From Myxococcus xanthus (lineage in GTDB: Bacteria > Myxococcota > Myxococcia > Myxococcales > Myxococcaceae), in the NCBI RefSeq assembly GCF_013116825.1, contig NZ_JABFNS010000003.1, positions 62,001 to 126,000 of the forward strand: a stretch of 64,000 nucleotides of DNA. The letters are read 5' to 3'. The notes beneath the pieces were generated by a model, which saw only the letters and a program-made list of their open reading frames with translations, did not search any database and had not been told where the DNA came from. Made by a program: the position numbers and the translations under genes. Shown here piece after piece: positions 8,701 through 16,440 of the stretch (within the stretch, counting starts at the first letter, position 1; each line of letters opens with the position of its first letter).

Positions 8701-10422
8701 ATGTTAAGCGGCAGGTACATCGCCTTGGCCCGTTCTCACACCGACCGCGTGGACTCACTCTCGACCGGACACGACCCTGGTGGCGCCAGCCACGGCGGGT
8801 CGGAGGCCAGCGGGCTGGATACCGCCCTGCTGGACCAGATGCCGGAAGCGGTCGTTGTCTGCTCGCTGGACGCAGTCTGTGTCCATGTGAATCCTTCCCT
8901 GGAGCGGCACCTGGGCCGGCCGCGCCAGGAGCTGCTCGGCCGGAGGCTCTGGGAGCTGCACCCGGAGTGGACGGAGCGTTCCTTCCAGGAGCGTTTCCTC
9001 CAGGTGGCCCGGACGGGCGAATCCGCCGAGTTCGAATGCCACGCCGAGCCCCAGGACCGCTGGTTCGTGAAACGGCTGTTTCGCGTCCATGAGCGGGTCG
9101 TCCTGTTCTCGCGGGACATCAGCGCGGAGAAGAAGCAGGAGGCGACGCTTCGGGCCCTCTACGACGAGATGCGCCGGGCGCAGCGGCACGCGGCCTTCCT
9201 GGCTCAGGCCAGCGAGGTGCTGGCGTCGTCCCTGGAGCACGACCTCATCCTGCAGCGCATGGCCCACCTCGCCGTTCCCATCCTGGGAGACGCGTGCTCG
9301 GTGGACCTCCCCATGCCGGACGGGCAGGTGCGCCGCGCCGCCGCCGCCTTCTCCAGGCAGGAGATGGTGGCGCCCGCGCAGGAGTTCCAGGCGCGCTATC
9401 CCATCCGCCTGGAGGACGCGGCGGGTATCGGCAAGGTGCTGCGCACCGGCGTCACCGAGTTCACCCCGGACTTCCCCGCCATGCTCGCCGCCACCCAGGG
9501 GGGCAGCTCGGCGTACCGGCGGGCCGTGGAGGCGCTGGGCATCAGCGCGTACATCATCGTCCCGCTCATCAGCCGGGGCCGGGTGCTGGGGGCGCTCACG
9601 CTGCTCAATTCGGAGTCCCGGCGCAGGTACACGGAGGCGGACGTGCGGCTGGCGGAAGACCTGGCCCGCCGCGCCGCCACCTCGTTGGACAACGGCCGGC
9701 TCTACACGGAGGCGCAGGAGGCCGTGCGCGCCCGGGACTCGTTCCTGTCCGTGGCGTCTCACGAGCTCAACACGCCGCTGACCTCGCTCATGCTCAACAT
9801 CCAGGCGTTGCGGCGCGACATGGAGCCGCGCGCCAGCAATGGCCCCGCGTCACCGGAGGCGCTCTCCACGAAGGTGGTGGCGGTGCAGCGGCAGGTCTCC
9901 CGCCTGTCGAGCCTGGTGCGCGAGCTGCTGGACGTGTCCCGCATCACCGCGGGGCGGCTGCGGCTGGAGCGCGAGGACCTGGACCTGGCCGCGCTCACCC
10001 GCGAGGTGGTGCCCCGCTTCACCGAGGACCTGGCGCGCGCGGGCTGCGCGCTGCACCTGGATGCGAGGGACGCCGCCACCGGCCATTGGGACCGGCTGCG
10101 GCTGGAGCAGGTGCTGCAGAACCTGCTCTCCAACGCCATCAAGTACGGCAGGGGCCGCCCCATCGAGGTGCGGGTGGGGGCGGATGCGTCGCGCGCCTGG
10201 CTGTCGGTGAAGGACCAGGGCATGGGCATCCCGCCGGAGGGGCGCGCGCGTCTCTTCCAGCGCTTCGAGCGGCTGGCCAGCGAGCGGCACTACGGCGGAC
10301 TGGGGCTGGGCCTGTGGATCGTGAAGCAGATTGTGGACGCCATGGAGGGCCGCATCCACGTGGAGAGCGTGCCCGGCCAGGGCTCCACCTTCACCGTGGA
10401 GCTGCCGCGCCACCCGGCGTGA
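8701..10422 (+). CDS. Hybrid-less sensor histidine kinase (PAS-GAF-HisKA-HATPase)
   Basis: A cytoplasmic sensor kinase of 573 residues from the ATG at 8701 (a GTG at 8686 would add 5 residues; neither has a convincing RBS). Domain order is a PAS domain (about 40-150, starting LLDQMPEAVVVCSLDAVCVHVNP), a short helical linker, a GAF domain (about 165-330), HisKA with the phospho-accepting His in SHELNTPL (about residue 354), and HATPase_c with the N box LSNAIKYG, G1 DQGMGIP and G2 GLGLGLWIV. It has no transmembrane helix, signal peptide or receiver domain, and no response regulator gene is adjacent. It is therefore an orphan kinase that probably senses an intracellular signal and feeds a distant partner. 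Its last 32 bp overlap the end of the convergent helicase gene. Confidence 0.93.
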   Translation: MLSGRYIALARSHTDRVDSLSTGHDPGGASHGGSEASGLDTALLDQMPEAVVVCSLDAVCVHVNPSLERHLGRPRQELLGRRLWELHPEWTERSFQERFLQVARTGESAEFECHAEPQDRWFVKRLFRVHERVVLFSRDISAEKKQEATLRALYDEMRRAQRHAAFLAQASEVLASSLEHDLILQRMAHLAVPILGDACSVDLPMPDGQVRRAAAAFSRQEMVAPAQEFQARYPIRLEDAAGIGKVLRTGVTEFTPDFPAMLAATQGGSSAYRRAVEALGISAYIIVPLISRGRVLGALTLLNSESRRRYTEADVRLAEDLARRAATSLDNGRLYTEAQEAVRARDSFLSVASHELNTPLTSLMLNIQALRRDMEPRASNGPASPEALSTKVVAVQRQVSRLSSLVRELLDVSRITAGRLRLEREDLDLAALTREVVPRFTEDLARAGCALHLDARDAATGHWDRLRLEQVLQNLLSNAIKYGRGRPIEVRVGADASRAWLSVKDQGMGIPPEGRARLFQRFERLASERHYGGLGLGLWIVKQIVDAMEGRIHVESVPGQGSTFTVELPRHPA

Positions 10423-12511
10423 GCAGGTGCGAGCGGACGCCGGAGGACACCACCCACAGCTGATGGGAGGTGCGCGTCACCGCCACGTGCAGGCGGCGGC
10501 GTGACTCGTCGTCCACCGGGTAGGCCCGCGCCGTCACGTCCGGGAGGATGACGTAGTCGAACTCCAGGCCCTTCACGCTGCCCACGTCGGTGACGTCCAC
10601 GCCGGGCTCGAAGGTGAACTCGCCGTCGCTCACCAGCCGCGCCCAGGGCTGGTCGGAGACGACGCGGTAGATGGCCTGCGCGGACTCGGGGCTGCTGGCG
10701 ATGACACCCACGGAGGCGTGGGGCTCGCGGGCCACGAGGTCCCGGAGCGCCTCGCCGATGAAGAGCTGCGCCTGGGCCTCGTCGGGGAAGTGGTGGAAGC
10801 CCACCGGAGCGCCCGCGCGGCCGGTGGCGGCTTGCTCCGGGGCCTGCGCGCCCAGCACCTGCCGCGCCAGCTCCACCACGGGCCGGGGGCACCGGTAGGA
10901 GACCTGAAGCCGGCAGGTGGCGGCGTCGCGGATGTTGAGCTCGTTGAGGACGGCGGGCCAGCCCGCGAAGCCCGCGTCCGTCTGCTGCATCTCGTCGCCG
11001 GCCAGCGTGCAGCTCTTGCCCTTGCCCAGCAGCTGGCGGACGGCGAAGAGCTCGAAGAGGGAGAAGTCCTCGGCCTCGTCCAGCACCACATGCGCCAGCC
11101 GCTCCAGGCCCAGCGAGGTGTGCTGGGCCTTGAGGAACATCAGGACGGGCAGGTCGTCCAGGTCCACCGTGCCGGCCATGGCGTCCGGCGTGTCGTCCTC
11201 GATGGAGCGCCCATCCACGGTGATGAGCCGCTCCGCGTCGGTGATGTGCTTGAGCGCCTTGGACAGCGGCGTGGCGAGCTGGAGGCGCGTGTGCTCCAGC
11301 GTCTCGTCGATGGCGGTGCGAGGAATCTCGCCCTTGGCGGCGGTGACGACGCTCTCCAGGAAGTGCCGGTCCATGTACGCGTCCGTCATCCGCGTGCGCA
11401 GCCGCTCCAGCGTGGTGCCCGCGTCTGTCTTTGGCACGCCCACCCGGGCGGCCAACGCGCGCCGCAGGGTGGGGTGGCGCTTGAGCCGGGACACCAGCGG
11501 CGGCGTGTCATTCCATAGCTTGATGCCGGGCACGTTGAAGGCGGAGCGCGCGCTGGCGAGCAACCAGGCATCCCGCGTCTGCACGGCCACGTTGCCCAGG
11601 CCCAGCGGCGCCAGCAGCCGGCGGGACAGCCGCGCCAGCCCTTCTTCCGGGACGATGAGCTTCATGCGGGCCTGGGGGAACGTCTTCGGGTCGTCGAAGG
11701 CCAGCTTCGCCAGCCGGTGCAGCGCCACGGTCGTCTTCCCACTGCCCGCGCTGCCCAGCACCAGCAGCGGCCGGTCCGGACCGGTGCTGAGGGCCTCGTA
11801 CTGCTCGGCGTCCAGCATGGCGGTGACGCCAAAGGCATCCTCGATGTGCCGCGCGCCCTTGCCGGTGCCCAGGAACTCCGGCCGCGCCGCCGTCCCCGCG
11901 CCGCCCGACTGGAGCGTGGCGAAGTCGCGGCTCACGCTGCGCCATGTGCCGTCCGCCAGGCGCTCCAGCACCAGCGCGCCGGAGATGATGCGCGTCAATA
12001 CGCCGCGCTCGATGATGACCAGCCGGCGCGTCTCCACGCTGCCCTCGGCGAGCCGTTCACCGAAGTACTCCTCGTAGTCGTCGCCTTCCTCGTAGCAATA
12101 GAAGACACGGGCCACGGGGGCGAAGCGCCAGTCGATGACGCGCACGCCGGCGCCCACGTCCGCGAACGTGGTGCGGCCCAGCAGGTAGTCGCGCGGGCCG
12201 CCTTCGCCATTGAGGCGCAGGTGCGCGAAGTAGGGGGCCTGTGGGTCCGGAAGCTTCACGCCCTCCTGGCGTTCCAGGAGGGAGCGCATCTGGTTCATCT
12301 GCGCGAAGATGTGCGGCAGGTCGGCCACGGCCGCGGTGGAGGCGTCGTCCCGCAGCACCTGCAACTGGGCGACAAGTCCCTGGGCGTCCTGTCCACGTGC
12401 GGACTTGCGCCGCGCGGCCTCCAGCGTGGACTGAACACGGGCCAGCAAGGCCTCTTCCTCGGCGATGATGGCGCGGGCATGGTCCGGCAGCGACGCCTCG
12501 ACGTGGCTCAT
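10391..12511 (-). CDS. HelD-like superfamily 1 ATP-binding helicase/RNA polymerase factor
   Basis: A 706-residue SF1 protein from the ATG at 12511 (MSHVEASL). It opens with a long helical N-terminus (about 1-120) rich in Ala, Glu and Arg, as in HelD and DNA helicase IV relatives. Then come Walker A GSAGSGKTT (about 252-260), a large insertion, the DEAEDFSLFE Walker B-like motif, TLAGDEMQQTD, and the C-terminal SVKGLEFDYVILPDV and HVAVTRTSHQLWVV motifs (V/VI). HelD in Firmicutes releases stalled RNA polymerase; that role here is by family analogy. UvrD-type DNA repair is the alternative. The gene is convergent with the sensor kinase (32-bp tail overlap) and divergent from the exported spermidine-synthase-like gene. 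Confidence 0.88.
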   Translation of the reverse strand: MSHVEASLPDHARAIIAEEEALLARVQSTLEAARRKSARGQDAQGLVAQLQVLRDDASTAAVADLPHIFAQMNQMRSLLERQEGVKLPDPQAPYFAHLRLNGEGGPRDYLLGRTTFADVGAGVRVIDWRFAPVARVFYCYEEGDDYEEYFGERLAEGSVETRRLVIIERGVLTRIISGALVLERLADGTWRSVSRDFATLQSGGAGTAARPEFLGTGKGARHIEDAFGVTAMLDAEQYEALSTGPDRPLLVLGSAGSGKTTVALHRLAKLAFDDPKTFPQARMKLIVPEEGLARLSRRLLAPLGLGNVAVQTRDAWLLASARSAFNVPGIKLWNDTPPLVSRLKRHPTLRRALAARVGVPKTDAGTTLERLRTRMTDAYMDRHFLESVVTAAKGEIPRTAIDETLEHTRLQLATPLSKALKHITDAERLITVDGRSIEDDTPDAMAGTVDLDDLPVLMFLKAQHTSLGLERLAHVVLDEAEDFSLFELFAVRQLLGKGKSCTLAGDEMQQTDAGFAGWPAVLNELNIRDAATCRLQVSYRCPRPVVELARQVLGAQAPEQAATGRAGAPVGFHHFPDEAQAQLFIGEALRDLVAREPHASVGVIASSPESAQAIYRVVSDQPWARLVSDGEFTFEPGVDVTDVGSVKGLEFDYVILPDVTARAYPVDDESRRRLHVAVTRTSHQLWVVSSGVRSHLLTPGGAAAPR

Positions 12512-12603
12512 GCGCGGCAAGGTGAACCTCTGCACCGTATGCGTCAACCTGTTGTTTTTCCTGAGGGAAGTGCTGTCTTTTTGGTACTCTGTTCCAGAAA
12601 GGG

Positions 12604-13518
12604 ATGGACATGCGCGGTGTGAGCCAGCGGCTGCTGCTGGTGGGGCTGGTGTTCCTGGCATGTACGGCCTCCGCGTCCCGCAAGGTCCTGTACGAGAAGG
12701 AATCGCCCTACACGCTCATCTCGGTGACGGAGGATGAGGAGGGGCGCCGGTACCTGGGCTTCGATGCCTCGGGGGCGTTGCAGAGCGTGGTCCGGCCGGG
12801 CAAGCCGCTGGACCTGGTGCTGCCCTACACGCAGGTCTCCATGGTGGGGCTGGCCTACGTGCCCGCGCCCAAGCGCATCCTCATCGTGGGACTGGGGGGC
12901 GGGGCCATGCCCATGTTCCTGCGCAAGGTGGTGCCCCGGGCGCACATCGACGTGGTGGACATCGATCCAGATGTCGTGGCGGTGGCCAGGCGCTACTTCG
13001 GCTTCCGGGAGGACACGCTCCTGCGCGCGCACGTCGGAGACGGCCGGCGCTTCATCGAGGCCGAGCGGCCCGCATATGACCTCATCTTCCTGGATGCCTA
13101 TGGCCCGGACAGCATCCCCGAGCACCTGGCCACGCAGGAGTTCCTGGCGGCGGTGCGAGCGAAGCTGAGCCCCCAGGGCGCGGTGGTAGGCAACGTGTGG
13201 GCCTTTCCGCCCAACCGCCACTATGACGCCATGGTGCACACGTGGCAGGTGGCCTTCACGCAGTTGTATGAGTTCATCGTGCCGCAGAGCTCGAACCGCA
13301 TCCTGGTGGGCGTGGCGTACGAGGAGAAGGTGGCCGCCAAGACACTGGAAGCGCGCGCGGAGAAGCTGGAGCGCACCCGGGGCGTGCCGTTCGATTTGAG
13401 CGGGCTGGTGGATCGGGGCTACACGGACGCGACGGAGCGGCAGCTGCGGGGCAAGGTGCTGAAGGACGCGGACCTGCCGAAGCCCGCGTCTGTGACGACG
13501 CCGGCGCAGGTCCGCTGA
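12604..13518 (+). CDS. Exported spermidine synthase-like protein
   Basis: A 304-residue protein with the spermidine/spermine synthase Rossmann fold: LIVGLGGGAMPMFLRKV (SAM-binding glycine loop), DVVDIDPDVV (acidic loop), VGDGRRFI and DLIFLDAYG. Unusually for this fold it begins with a hydrophobic signal-like segment (RLLLVGLVFLACTASA), probably cleaved after ASA or, less likely, lipidated on the Cys, whose lipobox is poor. If exported it would have no access to cytosolic decarboxylated SAM, so polyamine synthesis is doubtful. Many bacteria carry such fused or exported homologues of unknown role. Its start is 92 bp from that of the divergent HelD-like gene, so promoters are shared in that gap. 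Confidence 0.85.
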   Translation: MDMRGVSQRLLLVGLVFLACTASASRKVLYEKESPYTLISVTEDEEGRRYLGFDASGALQSVVRPGKPLDLVLPYTQVSMVGLAYVPAPKRILIVGLGGGAMPMFLRKVVPRAHIDVVDIDPDVVAVARRYFGFREDTLLRAHVGDGRRFIEAERPAYDLIFLDAYGPDSIPEHLATQEFLAAVRAKLSPQGAVVGNVWAFPPNRHYDAMVHTWQVAFTQLYEFIVPQSSNRILVGVAYEEKVAAKTLEARAEKLERTRGVPFDLSGLVDRGYTDATERQLRGKVLKDADLPKPASVTTPAQVR

Positions 13519-13565
13519 GCGCTCGTAGGAGGGCTCGGGGCTGCCTCACATCGACGTGTCTGCCT

Positions 13566-14501
13566 TCAGCGGTCCGTCCATGGGGGGGACCACGCCTTGG
13601 GATGCCGATAGCGGTCCTTTCGTGCGTCGAGGTAGGCGCGGAGCTTCGTGAGCGCGGGGTGCGCGTTGTCGCTACGCCAGACCAGGGAGTGTGGGTACAC
13701 GAGCATCGGGTTGCGGATGGGAATGCGGCGGAGGTTGTACTCGGCCGGCCACACCAGCCGGATGTGTTCGCCTACGAGTGTGGCCAGGCTCGAGGAGCCG
13801 GCAATCACCTCCAGGAGCGCATCGATGCCGAAGTCGGGACCGAGGGTGTCGATGGTGAGCCCGAATCTCGCGGCGAGCTCGTCGTAGTAGGCGGCCCACT
13901 CTGTTCCTGGGGCGATGAAGGGCATCCACACCTTGTGCTTCGCGAGCTCGGCCGGCGTCAGCGAAGTCGCTGCGGCGAGCCTGTGCGTATGGCTCGTCAG
14001 GAGTTCCACGGCGTCGTCGAGAACTCGGGTCGCCACGACGCCGTCGGTCAGTTGTTGCGCGGGCCGGGTGATGGCGCGAAACGTCGCGTCAAGCGTCCCG
14101 GCCCGCACAGCGGCCAACGCGGTCTTCGCGTCGAAGAGATGCGTGACGACGTCAATCTCGATTTCTGGATGAGCGCTGTGGAAGTCCCGAAGGATGCGTG
14201 CGCTCCCGAGGTTCGGCTTGACCACGTCGACACGCAGTCGACGGCGGCCAGGGCGCACGGAGTCGGCTGCCCGCTCCGCCGCTTCGACGAGGCTGCGAGC
14301 GTGAGGCAGGAACACCTGTCCGTCGATGGTGAGCTGAACGCCGCGTGGCGTCCGGACGAACAACCGGGCCCCGAGGCTGGCTTCGAGCGCGGCGATGCGC
14401 TTGGAGACGGCTTGCTGAGTCAGTGACAGCCTTGATGCCGCCTCTTGGAACTGTCCCGTGTCGGCGACGGCAATGAAGGTCCTCACCCCATCGAAATCCA
14501 C
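13566..14501 (-). CDS. LysR-family transcriptional regulator
   Basis: A typical LTTR of 311 residues from a GTG at 14501. That start is favoured because it gives the standard N-terminus VDFDGVRTFIAVADTG and has GGAGG about 10 nt upstream; the frame is open further but the extra residues do not look like protein. The winged helix-turn-helix spans about 1-60 (FQEAASRLSLTQQAVSKRIAALE), followed by a LysR substrate-binding domain (about 90-295). It is transcribed away from the acetyltransferase gene at 14699, the usual arrangement for an LTTR and its target. The intergenic region carries a T-N11-A box (14602-14616). The co-inducer is unknown. Confidence 0.92.
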   Translation of the reverse strand: MDFDGVRTFIAVADTGQFQEAASRLSLTQQAVSKRIAALEASLGARLFVRTPRGVQLTIDGQVFLPHARSLVEAAERAADSVRPGRRRLRVDVVKPNLGSARILRDFHSAHPEIEIDVVTHLFDAKTALAAVRAGTLDATFRAITRPAQQLTDGVVATRVLDDAVELLTSHTHRLAAATSLTPAELAKHKVWMPFIAPGTEWAAYYDELAARFGLTIDTLGPDFGIDALLEVIAGSSSLATLVGEHIRLVWPAEYNLRRIPIRNPMLVYPHSLVWRSDNAHPALTKLRAYLDARKDRYRHPKAWSPPWTDR

Positions 14502-14601
14502 GCGGCCCCGCCTCCGTTGCTCCGTGTCGTCGGGGGAGGGTACCGCACGGGATTGGAGGGGGCCAGGGAACGGCACAACCCGCGGTTGTGTCTCAGGGGA
14601 T

Positions 14602-14616
14602 ATCAAGTTGTTTGAT
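14602..14616. promoter_or_regulatory. Candidate LysR-type operator (T-N11-A)
   Basis: ATCAA-GTTGT-TTGAT is a perfect 5-bp inverted repeat with the T-N11-A spacing (T14603, A14615) of LTTR boxes. It sits in the AT-richer middle of the divergent gap, about 100 bp from the LysR start and 82 bp upstream of the acetyltransferase ATG. This suggests autorepression of the regulator and control of the acetyltransferase. Confidence 0.6.
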
Positions 14617-14698
14617 GTCTCAGCGATGCACTGGCTAGGGTCCTGTTCAACGGCACGCACGTCTTCGATGGCTGCCGTGACTCCAGGAGAACCGTTCC

Positions 14699-15259
14699 AT
14701 GCATGGCGAGAAGCCGTTCCTTCCCCGGGAGGTGCTGATGGGCACCCCTGAATCAGAGGTCATGTTCAGCAACATCCGGCGAGCGATGCGCCTGGCCGTG
14801 GAATTGAACAAGCGCACCTTCGATGATGCCGAGGAGATCAGGGCGCTCTTCAGTGAGCTGACCGGCAGGAATGTCGATAGGACGTTTTCGCTCATCCCGC
14901 CGTTCTATACCGACCATGGCGTCAACATCCGCGTCGGGCGGAATGTGTTCATCAACCAGTGCTGCACGCTGATGGACATCGGTGGAATCGACATCGCTGA
15001 CGACGTCATGATTGGCCCGAAGGTGAACATCCTCACGTCGAGTCATCCCCTGGAGCCCGCCAGGCGGCGTGCTTCCGTGGTCGCGAAGCCCATCGTGCTC
15101 GAGCGGAATGTCTGGATTGCGGCGGCCGTCACGATATTGCCGGGCGTGACGGTGGGCGAAAACTCGGTGGTGGGCGCCGGAGCGGTGGTGACCGAGGATG
15201 TGGCGCCGAACAGCTTCGTGGCGGGGGTCCCCGCCCGGCTGGTGCGACACCTGACTTGA
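14699..15259 (+). CDS. Maltose/galactoside O-acetyltransferase-like hexapeptide protein
   Basis: A 186-residue acetyl-CoA-dependent acyltransferase of the LacA/Maa/NodL group. It has the N-terminal helical Maa domain followed by left-handed parallel beta-helix repeats. Visible markers are FINQCCTLMDIGGIDIADDVMIGP, the catalytic His in SSHPL, NVWIAAAVTILPGVTVGENSVVGAGAVVTEDV, and the conserved tail VAGVPARLV. Length is normal for the family. AGGAGA lies 8 nt before the ATG at 14699. The likely role is O-acetylation of a sugar, perhaps for detoxification or cell-surface modification. The divergent LysR gene is its probable regulator. Confidence 0.92.
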   Translation: MHGEKPFLPREVLMGTPESEVMFSNIRRAMRLAVELNKRTFDDAEEIRALFSELTGRNVDRTFSLIPPFYTDHGVNIRVGRNVFINQCCTLMDIGGIDIADDVMIGPKVNILTSSHPLEPARRRASVVAKPIVLERNVWIAAAVTILPGVTVGENSVVGAGAVVTEDVAPNSFVAGVPARLVRHLT

Positions 15260-15261
15260 GG

Positions 15262-15293
15262 GGCCGGGAGGCACGTCTCGGTGCCCCCTGGCC
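15262..15293. terminator. Hairpin between convergent genes
   Basis: A 13-nt arm at 15262-15274 pairs with 15281-15293 with two mismatches around a 6-nt loop. It lies between the acetyltransferase stop (15259) and the LysM gene stop (15304), so it could serve both strands. There is no T tract. Confidence 0.45.
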
Positions 15294-15303
15294 TCGCTCG
15301 ATG

Positions 15304-15696
15304 TCACGCGTTGGCGATGGACTTGGGCGGCAGCTTCAGCACCTGCCCGACCTTGATTTTGTCCGGGTCCTTGAGCTGGTCCTTGTTGGCCTCGAAAATC
15401 TTTGGGTACAGCTTCATGTCCCCGTAGATGTCCTTGGCCAGCTTGCTCAGCGTGTCACCCGGCTTGACGGTGTACAGGCCATACGGCGTCTCGTGCGTGA
15501 CGGTGAGCATGACCATGACCTCGTTCTGCCAGTTCGGATGTCTGGCCTTGATCTGGTCCCACATCCGGTCCCGGTCCCAGGCGTAGTCCACCGTCCCCTT
15601 GATGATGAGCTTGCCGTTCTCCTCGCGCGACTCGACCTTGGCGCCCACGTTCTTCGCCACGTCGAGCACGTCCTGGTAATCACTCTGCAAGGCCAT
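15304..15696 (-). CDS. LysM-domain protein (YgaU-like)
   Basis: A 130-residue protein with an N-terminal BON-like or alpha/beta segment (about 1-70, SDYQDVLDVAKNVGAKVES) and a C-terminal LysM domain (about 74-125, LYTVKPGDTLSKLAKDIYGD with a closing IKVGQVLKLP). This architecture is that of the E. coli YgaU/Kbp K+-binding family. The ATG at 15696 is supported by GGGAG about 6 nt upstream. No signal peptide is visible, so it is probably cytoplasmic like Kbp rather than a wall-binding protein. It faces the acetyltransferase gene across a hairpin. Confidence 0.88.
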   Translation of the reverse strand: MALQSDYQDVLDVAKNVGAKVESREENGKLIIKGTVDYAWDRDRMWDQIKARHPNWQNEVMVMLTVTHETPYGLYTVKPGDTLSKLAKDIYGDMKLYPKIFEANKDQLKDPDKIKVGQVLKLPPKSIANA

Positions 15697-15917
15697 GGTT
15701 GCTCCCTTTCGCCTGCGCACGCCGGAACGGGCGTGGTGCTGGGCGGGGCGCAATGTAGCCGCCTGACCCGATGTGCCCGTCGCGACTCGATGTCTCTGGG
15801 CGCGCGGATGGCGAACGGTCAACAGAGCCTGTCCCGCGCCTGTCTCGGATAGACGGCGGGCGGAGGGAGCGGCGCTCCTCCCGCCCCGCGCGTCAGCGCC
15901 ATGCGTTCGGCGCGCGG

Positions 15918-16168
15918 TCACGGACAGTACTGCAGCGCGCACTCGTGCCGCTGGTCGATGCAGACCTGCGTCTCCTCGGGGTCCCCAAGGGCCTGACGAA
16001 TGCAGACGGTGTAGGTGGCATGGCAGTCTTCACAGGTGGTCAGCGCCTGGACTTCGCTCCGTGCGCCTCGTCCGTGCCGGCGGGGCCGCTCAGTCCCGGG
16101 TCCAGGTCGCCACAGCCCGTCCCCATGAAGACCGCGGCCAGTGCCACACTCATCCACGTTGCTCGCAT
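15918..16168 (-). pseudogene. Small Cys-rich lipoprotein gene with a frameshift
   Basis: From the ATG at 16168 the frame encodes a clear lipoprotein signal (MRATWMSVALAAVFMGTGC) followed by DLDPGLSGPAGTDEAHG, then runs into a stop at 16040. The next frame, open through the same point, continues with a coding-like Cys-rich tail (VQALTTCEDCHATYTVC, then two more Cys-containing segments) ending in ALQYCP and a stop at 15918. Joining the frames by a one-base shift near 16050-16075 gives a lipoprotein of about 80 residues with six Cys in the mature tail, a pattern common among myxobacterial small lipoproteins. It is either a recent frameshift or a sequencing error; no slippery heptamer suggesting programmed shifting is visible. 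Confidence 0.6.
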
Positions 16169-16440
16169 GATGCCTCCCCCGTCGCGGAGACGGTCCTGTT
16201 GCGTTGTGGATTGCCACGATTGTGGAGGTGCCTGGAGGTGGCAATCGCGCCAGGAAGTCCCGGCCCTTGGCCTGTCTTCCGTCGGATGGTATGAGCATTC
16301 CCTCCGTCTGGCCTTGAGTCCGGGGCCAGCGCGGTTCGTGCACGGTCTTCGCCTCGTCACTGTCGAGATTCACTTCCGCTCGGGGGAGGCGGTGGGGCGT
16401 GCCCCAGCGCGCCGCTCCCGGGTTCGTCCTTGGAGCTTGG

